DNA from: Clostridiales bacterium
GTDB lineage: Bacteria; Bacillota; Clostridia; Lachnospirales; Lachnospiraceae
DNA length: 64,000 bases
Assembly (NCBI GenBank): GCA_020859985.1
Contig: JAJBVD010000006.1
Coordinates: 1-64,000, forward strand
Direction of reading: 5' to 3'
The position numbers were made by a program, and so were the translations under genes. The notes beneath the pieces are model-generated. The model was not told the origin of the DNA. It searched no databases and saw only the letters and a list, made by a program, of their open reading frames with translations. Positions 7,737 to 19,005 of this stretch are shown here, piece by piece (position 1 is the first letter of the stretch; every line of letters begins with the position of its first letter).

Positions 7737-8228
7737 ATGGCAAAGGTTGAACTGAAAAAACCGGTTGTGGATGAGATCGCGGGAAATATCAAAGATGCGG
7801 AGTCAGTCATTCTTGTTCATTACAGCGGCATCACAGTGGAAGCAGACACAGAACTGCGCAAGGCGATGCGTGAAGCAGGCGTTACCTATAAGGTATACAA
7901 GAATACGATGATGAATTTCGCATTCAAGGATACACCCTGTGAGTCTCTCTCCCAGCATCTGGAAGGACCGAACGCGCTGGCAATCTCGAAAGACGATGCA
8001 ACAGCTCCGGCAAGGATCCTTTCCGGGTTCGCGAAGAAGGCTCCGACCGTCAAGATGCTTGCCGGTGTCGTTGAGGGCAATTACTATGATGAAAAGGGCG
8101 TAGCCGCTCTGGCATCGATTCCGTCCAGAGAAGAGCTTCTTGGCAAACTGCTTGGAAGTATCCAGTCGCCTGTTTCCAATCTGGCTCGTGTACTGAATCA
8201 GATTGCAGAAGCGAAAGCGGCAGAGTAA
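7737..8228 (+). CDS. rplJ: 50S ribosomal protein L10
   Basis: This 163-residue L10 anchors the L7/L12 dimers to the GTPase-associated centre. The N-terminal globular part contains VDEIAGNIKDAESVILVHYSG and VYKNTMMNFAF; the C-terminal helix that carries L12 dimers ends in LARVLNQIAEAK. I chose the ATG at 7737, preceded by AAGGAGG, over the upstream in-frame TTG at 7689, which would add 16 residues without homology. Expression is probably controlled by the L10 leader and attenuator upstream. Confidence 0.96.
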   Translation: MAKVELKKPVVDEIAGNIKDAESVILVHYSGITVEADTELRKAMREAGVTYKVYKNTMMNFAFKDTPCESLSQHLEGPNALAISKDDATAPARILSGFAKKAPTVKMLAGVVEGNYYDEKGVAALASIPSREELLGKLLGSIQSPVSNLARVLNQIAEAKAAE

Positions 8229-8312
8229 TATTCGTGCAGGCATGCAGATTATGGCTGCTTGTGCTCGTGAGGACTAACAATTTTAAAGGAAAATAATCAG
8301 GAGGAAAAAGAA

Positions 8313-8690
8313 ATGGCTAAGTTGACAACTGCTGAGTTTATCGAAGCAATCAAAGAGTTATCCGTGCTTGAGCTGAATGAGCTGGTAAAGGCATGTGAGG
8401 AAGAGTTTGGCGTATCTGCAGCAGCAGGCGTAGTAGTAGCTGCGGCAGGCGGTGCTGCTGCTGAGGAAGCAGAAGAGAAGACTGAGTTTGATGTAGAGCT
8501 GACTGAGGTTGGTCCGTCCAAGGTTAAGGTTATCAAGGTTGTTCGTGAAGCTACCGGTCTTGGCCTGAAGGAAGCTAAGGATGTTGTTGATTCTGCTCCG
8601 AAGGTGATCAAAGAGGGCGTTTCCAAAGCAGAGGCGGATGAGCTCAAGACTAAGCTTGAAGCGGAAGGCGCAAAAGTTACAGTTAAATAA
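8313..8690 (+). CDS. rplL: 50S ribosomal protein L7/L12
   Basis: This 125-residue L7/L12 forms the multicopy stalk that recruits translational GTPases. The N-terminal dimerisation domain (about 1-33) is followed by an Ala/Glu-rich hinge (about 36-56) and a C-terminal domain with the signature [24 protein letters not shown]. Length is normal. The ribosome binding site AGGAGG is strong, as expected for a protein needed in several copies per ribosome. A terminator follows, separating it from rpoB. Confidence 0.97.
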   Translation: MAKLTTAEFIEAIKELSVLELNELVKACEEEFGVSAAAGVVVAAAGGAAAEEAEEKTEFDVELTEVGPSKVKVIKVVREATGLGLKEAKDVVDSAPKVIKEGVSKAEADELKTKLEAEGAKVTVK

Positions 8691-8731
8691 TTCTTTCTGC
8701 AGCACTTGGAAAACATGGATACAAAACTTAT

Positions 8732-8759
8732 CGGGGTTCCGGATGGAACCCCGTTTTTT
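8732..8759 (+). terminator. Terminator after rplL
   Basis: CGGGGTTCC and GGAACCCCG form a perfect 9-bp stem with a GGAT loop, then six T. Confidence 0.92.
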
Positions 8760-8767
8760 CTTTTAAA

Positions 8768-8814
8768 TGATTTATTTTCGAAAATAAATCAAAAATTCTG
8801 ATATTTTCAGAATT
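8768..8814. promoter_or_regulatory. Two tandem palindromes upstream of the rpoB promoter
   Basis: The first (8768-8791) is a perfect 24-nt palindrome with half-site TGATTTATTTTC. The second (8794-8814) has AATTCTGA and TCAGAATT around 5 nt. They lie between the rplL terminator and the rpoB -35 box, and could be operators or transcript hairpins. Confidence 0.6.
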
Positions 8815-8836
8815 CAGAATACAGGCAAAAATTTCC

Positions 8837-8865
8837 TTGACACGGATTTTGCATTGTGGTACAGT
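8837..8865 (+). promoter_or_regulatory. Sigma-A promoter of rpoB-rpoC
   Basis: TTGACA (8837-8842) and TACAGT (8860-8865) are separated by 17 nt. The rpoB ATG is about 92 nt downstream. Confidence 0.85.
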
Positions 8866-8957
8866 ATACGTTGCACTATTGTGCGGGATTATATCCTGCA
8901 GTATAATTATGCCCAAAAGTAGAATCTGACTGCAGAAAGAACAGAGGTGAAACATCG

Positions 8958-11900
8958 ATGGAGAAAAACAGGATACGTCCTATTACAAATGGCAAAGGAT
9001 TCCGTATGAGTTATCAGCGGCAGAAGGAAGTCCTTGAGATCCCGAATCTCATTGAGGTTCAGAAAAACTCTTACCAGTGGTTTCTGAACGAAGGACTGAA
9101 AGAAGCCTTTGATGACATTTCACCGATTGAAGACTATGGCGGAAAGCTGAGTCTTGAATTTGTGGATTTCAAGCTGTGTGAGGATGATGTAAAATACTCG
9201 ATTGAGGAGTGTGTAGAACGTGATGCTACGTATGCTGCTCCCCTGAAGGTACGGGTGCGTCTCCATAATAAAGAGAACGATGAGATCAGCGAGCATGATA
9301 TTTTCATGGGTGATCTTCCCCTGATGACAGCAACAGGCACCTTCGTGATCAATGGCGCGGAGCGTGTTATTGTCAGCCAGCTTGTTCGTTCTCCTGGTAT
9401 TTATTATGGAATCACTCATGATAAGTTTGGTAAAAAGTTGTATTCCTGTACCGTTATTCCGAACCGCGGTGCGTGGCTCGAATATGAGACAGACTCCAAT
9501 GATGTTTTTTATGTACGTGTAGACCGGACCAGAAAGGTACCGGTGACGGTTCTTGCACGTGCGCTTGGTTTAAGCTCGAATGCGGAGATTATCGAGTTTT
9601 TCGGCGAGGAGCCGAAGATTGTAGCTACATTGGCGAAGGACACGGCCACCAATTATCAGGAAGGCCTTCTTGAACTTTATAAGAAGATCCGTCCGGGCGA
9701 GCCGCTTGCTGTAGAGAGTGCGGAGAGCCTGATCATGAGCATGTTCTTCGACCCGCGCAGATACGATCTTGCTAAGGTCGGACGTTATAAATTCAACAAA
9801 AAGCTGATGTTCCGCAACCGGATTGCCGGACATGTCCTTGCTGAGGATGTGTTTGACGCTTCGACAGGGGAAATTTTAGCGGAGGCAGGCACCGAGCTGA
9901 CCCGCGAACAGGCAGATGCCATTCAGAATGCTGCTGTTCCGTATGTGATGATCCGCACGGAGGAACGTGACGTAAAAGTTGTCTCCAGTATGATGGTTGA
10001 TCTGAAAGCATGGGTTGACTGTGAGCCGAAAGAGCTGGGCATTACGGAGCTGGTATATTATCCTGCATTGAAAGCGATTCTGGAAGAGTATGATGATCCG
10101 GAAGATCAGAAGGATGCAATCCGTCGCTCTGTGCATGAACTGATTCCGAAGCATATCACGAAGGAAGACATTCTTGCTTCGATTAACTATAACATCCATC
10201 TGGAGTATGGCATTGGCAATGACGATGACATTGACCATCTGGGGAACCGCCGTATCCGTGCTGTCGGAGAGCTGCTGCAGAACCAGTACCGCATTGGTCT
10301 GTCCAGACTGGAAAGAGTCGTTCGTGAGAGGATGACGACGCAGGAGATTGAGGGCATTTCGCCGCAGTCACTGATCAATATTAAGCCGGTTACAGCCGCG
10401 GTTAAGGAGTTCTTCGGTTCCTCCCAGCTGTCGCAGTTCATGGATCAGAACAATCCTCTGGGTGAGCTGACGCACAAGCGTCGTCTGTCGGCACTTGGCC
10501 CAGGCGGACTTTCCAGAGAGAGAGCCGGATTCGAGGTTCGCGATGTGCATTATTCTCACTATGGAAGAATGTGCCCGATCGAGACCCCTGAAGGTCCGAA
10601 CATTGGCCTGATCAACTCTCTGGCCTGCTATGCACGGATCAATGAATACGGTTTTGTGGAGGCACCTTACCGCAAGATTGATCACTCGGATCCGAAGAAT
10701 CCGCGTGTTACAGACGAAGTGGTCTACATGACAGCGGATGAAGAAGATAATTATCATGTGGCGCAGGCAAATGAGGCTCTGGATGAGGAAGGACATTTTG
10801 TTCGCAAGAATGTATCCGGCCGCTACCGTGAGGAGACGCAGGAGTACGAGCGCAGCATGTTTGACTACATGGATGTGTCGCCGAAGATGGTATTTTCTGT
10901 GGCAACAGCACTGATTCCGTTCCTGCAGAATGATGATGCGAACCGTGCTCTGATGGGTTCCAACATGCAGCGTCAGGCTGTGCCGCTTCTGACGACAGAA
11001 GCGCCTGTTGTGGGTACCGGTCTGGAGACTAAGACTGCTGTGGACTCAGGTGTGTGTGTGGTCGCAGATCATGCGGGTGTTGTAGAACGCTCCGAGTCCA
11101 ATCACATAATTGTGCGCACGGACGATGGACGCCGCGATGAGTATCATCTGCGCAAGTTCGTCCACAGCAACCAGAGCAACTGCTATAACCAGCGTCCGAT
11201 CGTCAATAAGGGAGATCGTGTGGAGGCTGGAGATGTGATCGCAGACGGAGCGTCCACTTCCAACGGTGAGATCGCGCTGGGCAAGAACCCACTGATCGGC
11301 TTTATGACCTGGGAAGGCTATAACTACGAGGATGCTGTTCTGATCAGTGAGAAACTGGTGATGGACGACGTTTATACCTCTGTTCATATTGAAGAATATG
11401 AGGCGGAAGCGCGTGACACGAAGCTCGGACCGGAGGAGATCACCCGTGATGTGCCGGGCGTCGGCGATGAGGCACTGAAGGATCTGGATGAGCGGGGGAT
11501 TATCCGTATTGGTGCGGAAGTACGTGCCGGCGATATTCTGGTCGGCAAGGTGACCCCGAAGGGTGAGACGGAGCTCACCGCAGAAGAGCGCCTGCTTCGT
11601 GCAATTTTTGGTGAGAAAGCCAGAGAGGTGCGGGATACTTCTCTGAAAGTGCCGCACGGCGAGTATGGTATCGTTGTAGACGCTAAGGTGTTTACACGTG
11701 AGAATGGCGACGAGCTTGCGCCGGGTGTGAACCAGGCTGTCCGCATCTATATTGCACAGAAGAGAAAAATTTCCGTGGGCGACAAGATGGCCGGCCGCCA
11801 TGGCAACAAGGGTGTTGTCTCCCGTGTGCTTCCGGTGGAAGATATGCCGTTCCTTCCGAATGGCCGTCCGCTGGACATCGTTCTGAACCCGCTGGGCGTG

Positions 11901-12815
11901 CCGTCCCGTATGAACATCGGACAGGTACTGGAGATTCATTTGAGCCTTGCTGCAAAGGCACTGGGATTCAATGTTTCCACACCGGTATTCGATGGTGCGA
12001 ATGAGACAGATATTATGGATACTCTGGAGCTCGCGAACGATTACGTGAATCTGGAGTGGGATGAATTTAAAGAAAAACATGGTGAAGAGCTTTTGCCGGA
12101 GGTGCTGGATTATCTGTATGAGAACCGCGATCACAGGGCTCTGTGGAAAGGAGTACCGATTTCCAGAGATGGAAAAGTACAGCTCCGCGACGGACGTACG
12201 GGCGAGTATTTTGACGCACCGACCACCATTGGCCACATGCATTACCTCAAGCTCCATCATCTGGTTGACGATAAGATCCATGCGCGGTCTACCGGACCGT
12301 ATTCTCTGGTGACGCAGCAGCCACTGGGCGGCAAGGCGCAGTTCGGCGGACAGCGTTTCGGTGAGATGGAGGTATGGGCATTGGAGGCGTACGGCGCATC
12401 CTACACGCTGCAGGAGATTCTGACAGTGAAGTCCGATGATGTTGTGGGCCGTGTAAAAACTTACGAAGCCATCATTAAGGGCGAAAACATACCTGAGCCT
12501 GGTATTCCGGAATCATTTAAGGTACTCATTAAAGAGCTGCAGTCACTCGGACTTGATGTCAGAGTGTTGAAGGACGATGATACTGAGGTTGAGATCACAG
12601 AAACGTCGGATTATTCTGACACGGACTTCCGTTCTGTCATGGGCGATGACCGCAGATACAATGATAAAGAAGATGAATCCCTTGGCAGCTATGGATTCAG
12701 CCGTCAGGAATTTGCCGGGGAAGAACTGGTATCGGTCGAAGAGGATCAGATGGAAGAAGACAGTGCTGATCTGTACGAAGAGATAGAGCAAACCTTTGAA
12801 GAGGATGAATCGTAA
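8958..12815 (+). CDS. rpoB: DNA-directed RNA polymerase subunit beta
   Basis: This 1285-residue beta subunit forms, with beta', the catalytic cleft of RNA polymerase. The rifampicin-pocket segment is visible in [20 protein letters not shown] followed by [10 protein letters not shown], with wild-type-looking residues. [12 protein letters not shown] and the C-terminal [16 protein letters not shown] and [21 protein letters not shown] clamp motifs are intact. An acidic C-terminal tail (about the last 60 residues) extends past the conserved core, as in other Lachnospiraceae. It has its own promoter and lies 66 nt before rpoC. Confidence 0.98.
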   Translation: MEKNRIRPITNGKGFRMSYQRQKEVLEIPNLIEVQKNSYQWFLNEGLKEAFDDISPIEDYGGKLSLEFVDFKLCEDDVKYSIEECVERDATYAAPLKVRVRLHNKENDEISEHDIFMGDLPLMTATGTFVINGAERVIVSQLVRSPGIYYGITHDKFGKKLYSCTVIPNRGAWLEYETDSNDVFYVRVDRTRKVPVTVLARALGLSSNAEIIEFFGEEPKIVATLAKDTATNYQEGLLELYKKIRPGEPLAVESAESLIMSMFFDPRRYDLAKVGRYKFNKKLMFRNRIAGHVLAEDVFDASTGEILAEAGTELTREQADAIQNAAVPYVMIRTEERDVKVVSSMMVDLKAWVDCEPKELGITELVYYPALKAILEEYDDPEDQKDAIRRSVHELIPKHITKEDILASINYNIHLEYGIGNDDDIDHLGNRRIRAVGELLQNQYRIGLSRLERVVRERMTTQEIEGISPQSLINIKPVTAAVKEFFGSSQLSQFMDQNNPLGELTHKRRLSALGPGGLSRERAGFEVRDVHYSHYGRMCPIETPEGPNIGLINSLACYARINEYGFVEAPYRKIDHSDPKNPRVTDEVVYMTADEEDNYHVAQANEALDEEGHFVRKNVSGRYREETQEYERSMFDYMDVSPKMVFSVATALIPFLQNDDANRALMGSNMQRQAVPLLTTEAPVVGTGLETKTAVDSGVCVVADHAGVVERSESNHIIVRTDDGRRDEYHLRKFVHSNQSNCYNQRPIVNKGDRVEAGDVIADGASTSNGEIALGKNPLIGFMTWEGYNYEDAVLISEKLVMDDVYTSVHIEEYEAEARDTKLGPEEITRDVPGVGDEALKDLDERGIIRIGAEVRAGDILVGKVTPKGETELTAEERLLRAIFGEKAREVRDTSLKVPHGEYGIVVDAKVFTRENGDELAPGVNQAVRIYIAQKRKISVGDKMAGRHGNKGVVSRVLPVEDMPFLPNGRPLDIVLNPLGVPSRMNIGQVLEIHLSLAAKALGFNVSTPVFDGANETDIMDTLELANDYVNLEWDEFKEKHGEELLPEVLDYLYENRDHRALWKGVPISRDGKVQLRDGRTGEYFDAPTTIGHMHYLKLHHLVDDKIHARSTGPYSLVTQQPLGGKAQFGGQRFGEMEVWALEAYGASYTLQEILTVKSDDVVGRVKTYEAIIKGENIPEPGIPESFKVLIKELQSLGLDVRVLKDDDTEVEITETSDYSDTDFRSVMGDDRRYNDKEDESLGSYGFSRQEFAGEELVSVEEDQMEEDSADLYEEIEQTFEEDES

Positions 12816-12881
12816 CTATTCAGGACAAGGCTGTGAGGACGCGAAAAGTTACGAAGAATAGCGTGTGAAAGGAGTACCGTA

Positions 12882-15800
12882 ATGCCAGAGACAACAAAAA
12901 ATGAAGCGTATCAGCCGATGACGTTTGATGCTATTCGGATCGGTCTGGCTTCTCCTGAAAAGATTCTGGAGTGGTCTCACGGAGAGGTAAAAAAGCCGGA
13001 GACGATTAACTACAGGACATTAAAGCCGGAAAAAGACGGACTTTTCTGTGAGCGTATTTTCGGACCGAGCAAGGACTGGGAATGCCACTGCGGAAAGTAT
13101 AAAAAGATCCGCTATAAGGGGGTCGTCTGCGACCGCTGCGGTGTGGAAGTGACAAAGTCTGCTGTTCGCCGTGAGCGCATGGGACATATCGTGCTCGCGG
13201 CTCCGGTTTCCCACATCTGGTACTTTAAGGGAATTCCCTCCAGAATGGGTCTGATGCTGGACATTTCTCCGCGCGTGCTGGAAAAGATTCTGTATTTTGC
13301 GAATTATATCGTATTGGATCCGGGAGATACGGATCTGCACTACAAGCAGGTTCTGACCGAGCGGGAATATCAGGAAGCAGTGGATAAATGGGGAAAAAGA
13401 TTCCGCGCCGGAATGGGTGCTGAGTCTGTCAAGGAACTGCTGGAATCTATCGATGTTGAGGCGGAATCCGCCGAGCTCAAGGCAGCTCTTAAGGATTCTA
13501 CCGGACAGAAACGTGCCAGAATCATCAAGCGTCTGGAAGTTGTGGAAGCGTTCCGTGAGTCCGGCAATAAGCCGGAGTGGATGGTGATGACGGTGATTCC
13601 GGTGATTCCGCCGGATCTGCGCCCGATGGTACAGCTGGATGGCGGTCGTTTTGCGACCTCTGACCTGAATGATCTGTATCGCAGGATCATCAACCGCAAT
13701 AACCGACTTAAGAGACTTTTGGAGCTGGGCGCTCCGGATATCATTGTGCGCAATGAGAAACGTATGCTGCAGGAAGCGGTGGACGCTCTGATCGATAATG
13801 GCCGTCGTGGACGTCCGGTTACCGGTCCGGGCAACCGTGCACTGAAATCTCTTTCCGATATGCTGAAGGGTAAATCCGGACGATTCCGTCAGAACCTGCT
13901 TGGTAAGCGTGTCGATTATTCCGGACGTTCGGTTATCGTTGTAGGTCCGGAGCTGAAGATTTATCAGTGCGGTCTGCCAAAAGAGATGGCAATCGAGCTG
14001 TTCAAGCCGTTCGTGATGAAAGAACTGGTGGAGAACGGCACGTCACATAATATTAAGAATGCGAAGAAGATGGTGGAACGTCTGCAGCCGGAGGTATGGG
14101 ACGTTCTGGAGGATGTTATTAAGGAGCATCCGGTTATGCTGAACCGTGCCCCTACACTGCATCGACTTGGTATTCAGGCATTTGAGCCGATCCTTGTTGA
14201 AGGAAAAGCGATTAAGCTGCATCCGCTCGTGTGTACCGCATTTAACGCGGACTTCGACGGCGACCAGATGGCAGTCCATCTTCCGTTGTCCGTAGAGGCA
14301 CAGGCAGAATGCCGTTTCCTGATGCTTTCCCCGAATAACCTCTTAAAGCCGTCCGATGGTGGTCCGGTAGCGGTTCCGTCGCAGGATATGGTGCTTGGTA
14401 TTTATTACCTGACACAGGAGAGACCGGGCGTTAAGGGAGAAGGGAAATTCTTCAAGAGCGTGGCAGAGGGAATCCTTGCCTATGAGAATAAATACATTAC
14501 GCTGCAGTCAAAGATCAAAGTGCGCATGAGCAAGAAGATGGCGGACGGCAGTGTAGTCATGGGCGACATCGAGTCGACGCTGGGACGCTTCCTGTTCAAT
14601 GAGATTATTCCACAGGATCTTGGCTTTGTAGACCGCTCTGTTCCGGGCAATGAGCTTAAGCTGGAGATTGATTTTCTGGTAAATAAGAAGGGCTTAAAGA
14701 GTATTCTGGAAAAAGTTATCGATATTCATGGCTCGACAAGGACTGCGGAGGTGCTTGACGACATCAAGTCAATGGGCTACAAGTATTCGACGCAGGCTGC
14801 TATGACGGTATCTATCTCGGATATGACAGTGCCTCCGAAGAAGCCGGAGATGATCAAAAACGCGCAGGATACAGTAGACCGGATTACACGGAACTACAAG
14901 CGTGGACTGATCACGGATGAGGAGCGTTATAAAGAGGTTGTAGAGACCTGGAAGGACACGGACGATCAGCTGACGAAAGAGCTGCTCGACGGACTTGATA
15001 AGTACAACAACATTTTCATGATGGCGGATTCCGGAGCCCGTGGTTCCAACAAGCAGATCAAACAGCTTGCCGGTATGCGAGGCTTGATGGCGGATACGAC
15101 CGGTCACACGATCGAGCTGCCTATCAAGTCAAACTTCCGTGAAGGTCTGGACGTTCTGGAGTACTTCATGTCCGCACATGGAGCACGTAAAGGACTTTCT
15201 GATACCGCTCTTCGTACCGCTGACTCTGGTTATCTGACCAGACGTCTGGTAGATGTTTCTCAGGATCTGATCGTCCGCGAGACGGACTGCAGCGAAGGAC
15301 TTGACGATATCCCGGGTATGTATGTAAGTACATTCTCGGATGGAAAAGAAGAGATCGAGAATATTCAGGAGCGTATCACGGGGCGTTTTTCCTGCGAGGA
15401 TATCTGTGACAAAGACGGAGAGATCATCGTGAAGGCAAACCACATGATCACGCCGAGACGCGCGGCACGCATCATGAAAGAGGGTGTGGATGCAGAAGGC
15501 AAGCCGTTTGAGAAGATCAAGATCCGTTCGATTCTGACCTGCCGTTCTCATATTGGGATCTGCTCCAAGTGCTATGGTGCGAACATGGCGACTGGTGAGC
15601 CGGTACAGGTAGGCGAGTCTGTTGGTATTATCGCTGCACAGTCAATCGGTGAGCCGGGTACACAGCTGACGATGCGTACCTTCCATACCGGTGGTGTTGC
15701 CGGTGGTGATATCACGCAGGGTCTTCCGCGTGTAGAGGAGCTTTTTGAGGCAAGAAAGCCGAAAGGACTTGCGATTATCACTGAGATAGCAGGTCTGGCG

Positions 15801-16691
15801 ACTTTGCGCGACACCAAGAAGAAGCGCGAGATTGTGGTGACCAATGAGGAGACAGGAGAGTCCAAGACGTACCTGATTCCATACGGATCGAGGATCAAAC
15901 CGGTGGATGGCACACATCTGGAAGCCGGCGATGAGCTGACCGAGGGTAGTGTGAACCCGCATGACATCCTGAAGATCAAAGGTGTGGATGCGGTGCAGGA
16001 TTATATGCTCCGTGAAGTACAGCGTGTATACCGGCTTCAGGGCGTAGAGATCAACGATAAGCATATCGAAGTGATCGTGCGTCAGATGCTGAAGAAGATC
16101 CGCATTGAGACCAATGGAGATACGGATTTCCTGCCGGGCAGCCTTGTGGATATTCTGGATTATGAGGATACCAATGCCCGGATGATCAAAGAAGGAAAAG
16201 AGCCGGCTGATGGCAAGCGCATTATGCTCGGTATCACGAAAGCTTCTCTGGCGACGAATTCATTCCTGTCGGCGGCCTCCTTCCAGGAGACGACAAAGGT
16301 ACTGACCGAGGCGGCCATCAAAGGGAAGAAGGACCCGCTTGTCGGCCTGAAGGAGAATGTCATTATTGGTAAGCTGATTCCGGCTGGTACCGGCATGAAA
16401 CGGTATCGCAATGTTGAGATCGACACGACCGGGACAGATGACCATGAATATGAACAGATGCTTCTGGAAGAATACGATGATGAGGACGAGACGCCCATCG
16501 ATGCGACGCAGGAGATGTCGTTCGAAGAATTGATTGAAGAAGCCGCGTCAGAGAATGCGGGGGCGGATGAAACCGAATCTGAGGAGGCTACAGCGGAGAC
16601 TGCGGAAAGCAACATGGATGGGATTGGAGCAGGAGAGGCTGGGTCCGACGTGACGGAAGCGGAAGACTCTGAGAACAATGAATCAGAGTAA
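12882..16691 (+). CDS. rpoC: DNA-directed RNA polymerase subunit beta'
   Basis: This 1269-residue beta' subunit carries the catalytic magnesium motif NADFDGD (455-461) and the N-terminal zinc-binding cluster (Cys68, Cys70, Cys83, Cys86). The second zinc site is visible around [11 protein letters not shown], and the trigger loop region around [16 protein letters not shown] is present. The C terminus ends in a roughly 60-residue, very acidic Glu/Ala/Ser/Asp-rich tail that is not part of the conserved fold. It is the last gene of the unit and is followed by a bidirectional terminator. Confidence 0.98.
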   Translation: MPETTKNEAYQPMTFDAIRIGLASPEKILEWSHGEVKKPETINYRTLKPEKDGLFCERIFGPSKDWECHCGKYKKIRYKGVVCDRCGVEVTKSAVRRERMGHIVLAAPVSHIWYFKGIPSRMGLMLDISPRVLEKILYFANYIVLDPGDTDLHYKQVLTEREYQEAVDKWGKRFRAGMGAESVKELLESIDVEAESAELKAALKDSTGQKRARIIKRLEVVEAFRESGNKPEWMVMTVIPVIPPDLRPMVQLDGGRFATSDLNDLYRRIINRNNRLKRLLELGAPDIIVRNEKRMLQEAVDALIDNGRRGRPVTGPGNRALKSLSDMLKGKSGRFRQNLLGKRVDYSGRSVIVVGPELKIYQCGLPKEMAIELFKPFVMKELVENGTSHNIKNAKKMVERLQPEVWDVLEDVIKEHPVMLNRAPTLHRLGIQAFEPILVEGKAIKLHPLVCTAFNADFDGDQMAVHLPLSVEAQAECRFLMLSPNNLLKPSDGGPVAVPSQDMVLGIYYLTQERPGVKGEGKFFKSVAEGILAYENKYITLQSKIKVRMSKKMADGSVVMGDIESTLGRFLFNEIIPQDLGFVDRSVPGNELKLEIDFLVNKKGLKSILEKVIDIHGSTRTAEVLDDIKSMGYKYSTQAAMTVSISDMTVPPKKPEMIKNAQDTVDRITRNYKRGLITDEERYKEVVETWKDTDDQLTKELLDGLDKYNNIFMMADSGARGSNKQIKQLAGMRGLMADTTGHTIELPIKSNFREGLDVLEYFMSAHGARKGLSDTALRTADSGYLTRRLVDVSQDLIVRETDCSEGLDDIPGMYVSTFSDGKEEIENIQERITGRFSCEDICDKDGEIIVKANHMITPRRAARIMKEGVDAEGKPFEKIKIRSILTCRSHIGICSKCYGANMATGEPVQVGESVGIIAAQSIGEPGTQLTMRTFHTGGVAGGDITQGLPRVEELFEARKPKGLAIITEIAGLATLRDTKKKREIVVTNEETGESKTYLIPYGSRIKPVDGTHLEAGDELTEGSVNPHDILKIKGVDAVQDYMLREVQRVYRLQGVEINDKHIEVIVRQMLKKIRIETNGDTDFLPGSLVDILDYEDTNARMIKEGKEPADGKRIMLGITKASLATNSFLSAASFQETTKVLTEAAIKGKKDPLVGLKENVIIGKLIPAGTGMKRYRNVEIDTTGTDDHEYEQMLLEEYDDEDETPIDATQEMSFEELIEEAASENAGADETESEEATAETAESNMDGIGAGEAGSDVTEAEDSENNESE

Positions 16692-16725
16692 GAATTCGAA
16701 AAAGAAATGATATAATTAATGAAGT

Positions 16726-16758
16726 AAAAAACGACCCGGTTCCTGCGGGTCGTTTTTT
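16726..16758. terminator. Bidirectional terminator between rpoC and vanZ-like gene
   Basis: ACGACCCG and CGGGTCGT form an 8-bp stem extended by A/T pairs, with a 7-nt loop and T6 on the plus side and T5 on the minus side. It can end both the rpoC and the convergent minus-strand transcript. Confidence 0.88.
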
Positions 16759-16763
16759 AAACA

Positions 16764-17570
16764 TTATTCATCGTTGCCATCTCTGAGATTCTGGATCAGA
16801 TTTTTTAAAGACATATCTTCGGAAAGGCTATCGGAATGATTTGTTCTTTTCTTTTTCTTGGTCTGCGGTGGCTGTGAACCATGCGGATAGGATGCCTGAG
16901 GATTGTAGGATCCAGCCGCCTGTGGGTTATAAGTGTTGTATCCTGCGTTACCCGGTGAATTGTAAGTGCTGTATCCTGCTGTTGACTGTGCGCTTTGATA
17001 TCCCTGCGGGGCATTCATATAAGGATTTGACGCAGATTCCCACCCGGAAGCTGCCTCTTCCCTGCCACGCTTCTTTTTTTTATTGAAAGGCCGGAAAATG
17101 GTATGTCGGCCGGTCCACCCGATGATACGAACAAGGATGATTCCCCAGAAAACGCCAAACGAATCAATCAGAACGTCACGGACGGATGGTCCGCGGTCAT
17201 TTACGAAGGACTGATGATATTCATCTCCGCAGGCAAACAGAACGCAGAAAAGTCCTGCTGCGAACATGAGCGGCAGCCCGTGGAGTCCGTAAACATAAAG
17301 AGGAAACGATACTGCAATAGCAAGCGCAAAGTATTCTGACATATGGGCAAGCTTCCGCACTACACCGTTAAAACGTGTCGCCAGAGCGGAGACTTCGGAA
17401 GGTTGCAGATCTGCATCAAGGATCACATTACCGGCTTCTACCATCGTGTAGCTGACCTGATAACTCAGGTTGGAGGAAGTCTCACCGTCCTGAGCGGAGA
17501 AGCAGAAAATCATATACATCAACAGGATTGCAGGTATAAAAGACAAAGGCTTTAACATTTTAACTAGCAA
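16764..17570 (-). CDS. VanZ-like membrane protein with repetitive hydrophilic tail
   Basis: This protein of 268 residues has an N-terminal VanZ-like domain with about four hydrophobic segments. It carries the family landmarks FSAQDG after helix 1, RKLAHMSEYF before helix 2 and CGDEYHQSFVNDRGPSVRDVLID. The family is linked to teicoplanin resistance and otherwise of unknown function. The C-terminal 100 residues are unusual: a basic stretch, then a Tyr/Asn/Gln/Pro/Gly-rich low-complexity region with repeated YNSPGNAGYNTYNPQ-like units, ending in a charged segment. I chose the TTG at 17570 because GAGGTG lies 6 nt before it; the ATG at 17558 is an alternative. The longer reading from 17693 has no support. 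Confidence 0.82.
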   Translation of the reverse strand: MLVKMLKPLSFIPAILLMYMIFCFSAQDGETSSNLSYQVSYTMVEAGNVILDADLQPSEVSALATRFNGVVRKLAHMSEYFALAIAVSFPLYVYGLHGLPLMFAAGLFCVLFACGDEYHQSFVNDRGPSVRDVLIDSFGVFWGIILVRIIGWTGRHTIFRPFNKKKKRGREEAASGWESASNPYMNAPQGYQSAQSTAGYSTYNSPGNAGYNTYNPQAAGSYNPQASYPHGSQPPQTKKKKRTNHSDSLSEDMSLKNLIQNLRDGNDE

Positions 17571-17598
17571 TTCAATCACCTCTGATTCTTCATTATAG

Positions 17599-17628
17599 AA
17601 TATAAGGAAACGAAAAACCTCGTTCTTA
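17599..17628 (-). other. Hairpin in the leader of the VanZ-like gene
   Basis: TATAAG-containing and CTTATA-containing arms with inner ACGA/TCGT form an imperfect stem about 30 nt before the TTG start. Role unknown. Confidence 0.4.
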
Positions 17629-17734
17629 TAGGAAAGGACATTAGTCGATGACCACCGACATTTTAGCATTATGAGGCGAAAGTGTCCACCCACTTTATGA
17701 AATTCTAAGAAAATCTAAGAAATAAAAAAATCTC

Positions 17735-17763
17735 TTGACAAGAAAATACTGCTTTCGTATAAT
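17735..17763 (+). promoter_or_regulatory. Consensus sigma-A promoter of rpsL-rpsG-fusA
   Basis: TTGACA (17735-17740), a 17-nt spacer and TATAAT (17758-17763): a perfect consensus promoter. A GGCCGC/GCGGCC inverted repeat (17818-17848) lies in the leader. Confidence 0.93.
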
Positions 17764-17888
17764 GGAGCAGTGCGTGAATGCATGTTGTTTTTTTTGCGCA
17801 TATTTCCAGGCAACCATGGCCGCATTTTTATCAGATGAATAAGCGGCCGACCCGTGTAAAACGAATTTTATCAGGAGGTGAAGGGAGA

Positions 17889-18311
17889 ATGCCAACATTC
17901 AACCAGTTAGTCAGAAAAGGCAGACAGACATCGGTCAAGAAGTCGACCGCGCCGGCACTTCAGAAAGGATACAATTCTCTTCAGAAGAAGCAGACCAACA
18001 CGTCTTCTCCGCAGAAGAGAGGTGTATGCACTGCTGTGAAGACCGCTACGCCGAAGAAGCCGAACTCTGCGCTTCGTAAGATCGCCAGAGTACGTCTGTC
18101 CAACGGTATCGAGGTGACCAGCTATATTCCGGGCGAGGGACACAACCTTCAGGAGCACAGCGTTGTGCTGATCCGTGGAGGAAGAGTCAAGGACCTTCCG
18201 GGTACCAGATACCACATCGTAAGAGGTACGCTTGATACCGCCGGTGTTGCCAAGAGACGTCAGGCCCGTTCCAAGTACGGTGCCAAGAGACCGAAAGAAG
18301 CTAAGAAATAA
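17889..18311 (+). CDS. rpsL: 30S ribosomal protein S12
   Basis: This 140-residue S12 sits at the decoding centre and contributes to translational accuracy. The conserved [20 protein letters not shown] and [21 protein letters not shown] segments contain the lysines known elsewhere as streptomycin-resistance positions, and both have the normal sensitive-type sequence. I chose the ATG at 17889, preceded by AGGAGGTGAAGG; the upstream in-frame ATG at 17778 would add 37 residues unlike S12. First gene of the str operon. Confidence 0.97.
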   Translation: MPTFNQLVRKGRQTSVKKSTAPALQKGYNSLQKKQTNTSSPQKRGVCTAVKTATPKKPNSALRKIARVRLSNGIEVTSYIPGEGHNLQEHSVVLIRGGRVKDLPGTRYHIVRGTLDTAGVAKRRQARSKYGAKRPKEAKK

Positions 18312-18460
18312 TACCGGTTTCAAAGATTTACCTTAGTATCACATGAAAACAGATTTTTGTTTCACCAGATGCGGAGTTCGTATTACCAGGTGGTTGCAGG
18401 TTAATATAGAAGTCCAAGCATGAACACGGAGAGAAACAATCGTGAGTACCTGTGATTTAA

Positions 18461-18955
<495 letters not shown>

Positions 18956-19005
18956 AACAGAAAGCGGCATAAGGTATGCTGCTGTCTGATGAGGAGGAAA
19001 AAATT

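Noticed and set aside
8794-8814. CodY box before rpoB
   Set aside because: Only part of the palindrome matches the CodY consensus (about 10 of 15 positions), too weak to call next to the 14 of 15 match before codY.
11046-12281. 411-codon minus-strand frame inside rpoB
   Set aside because: Antisense to conserved rpoB sequence; no start signal or domain.
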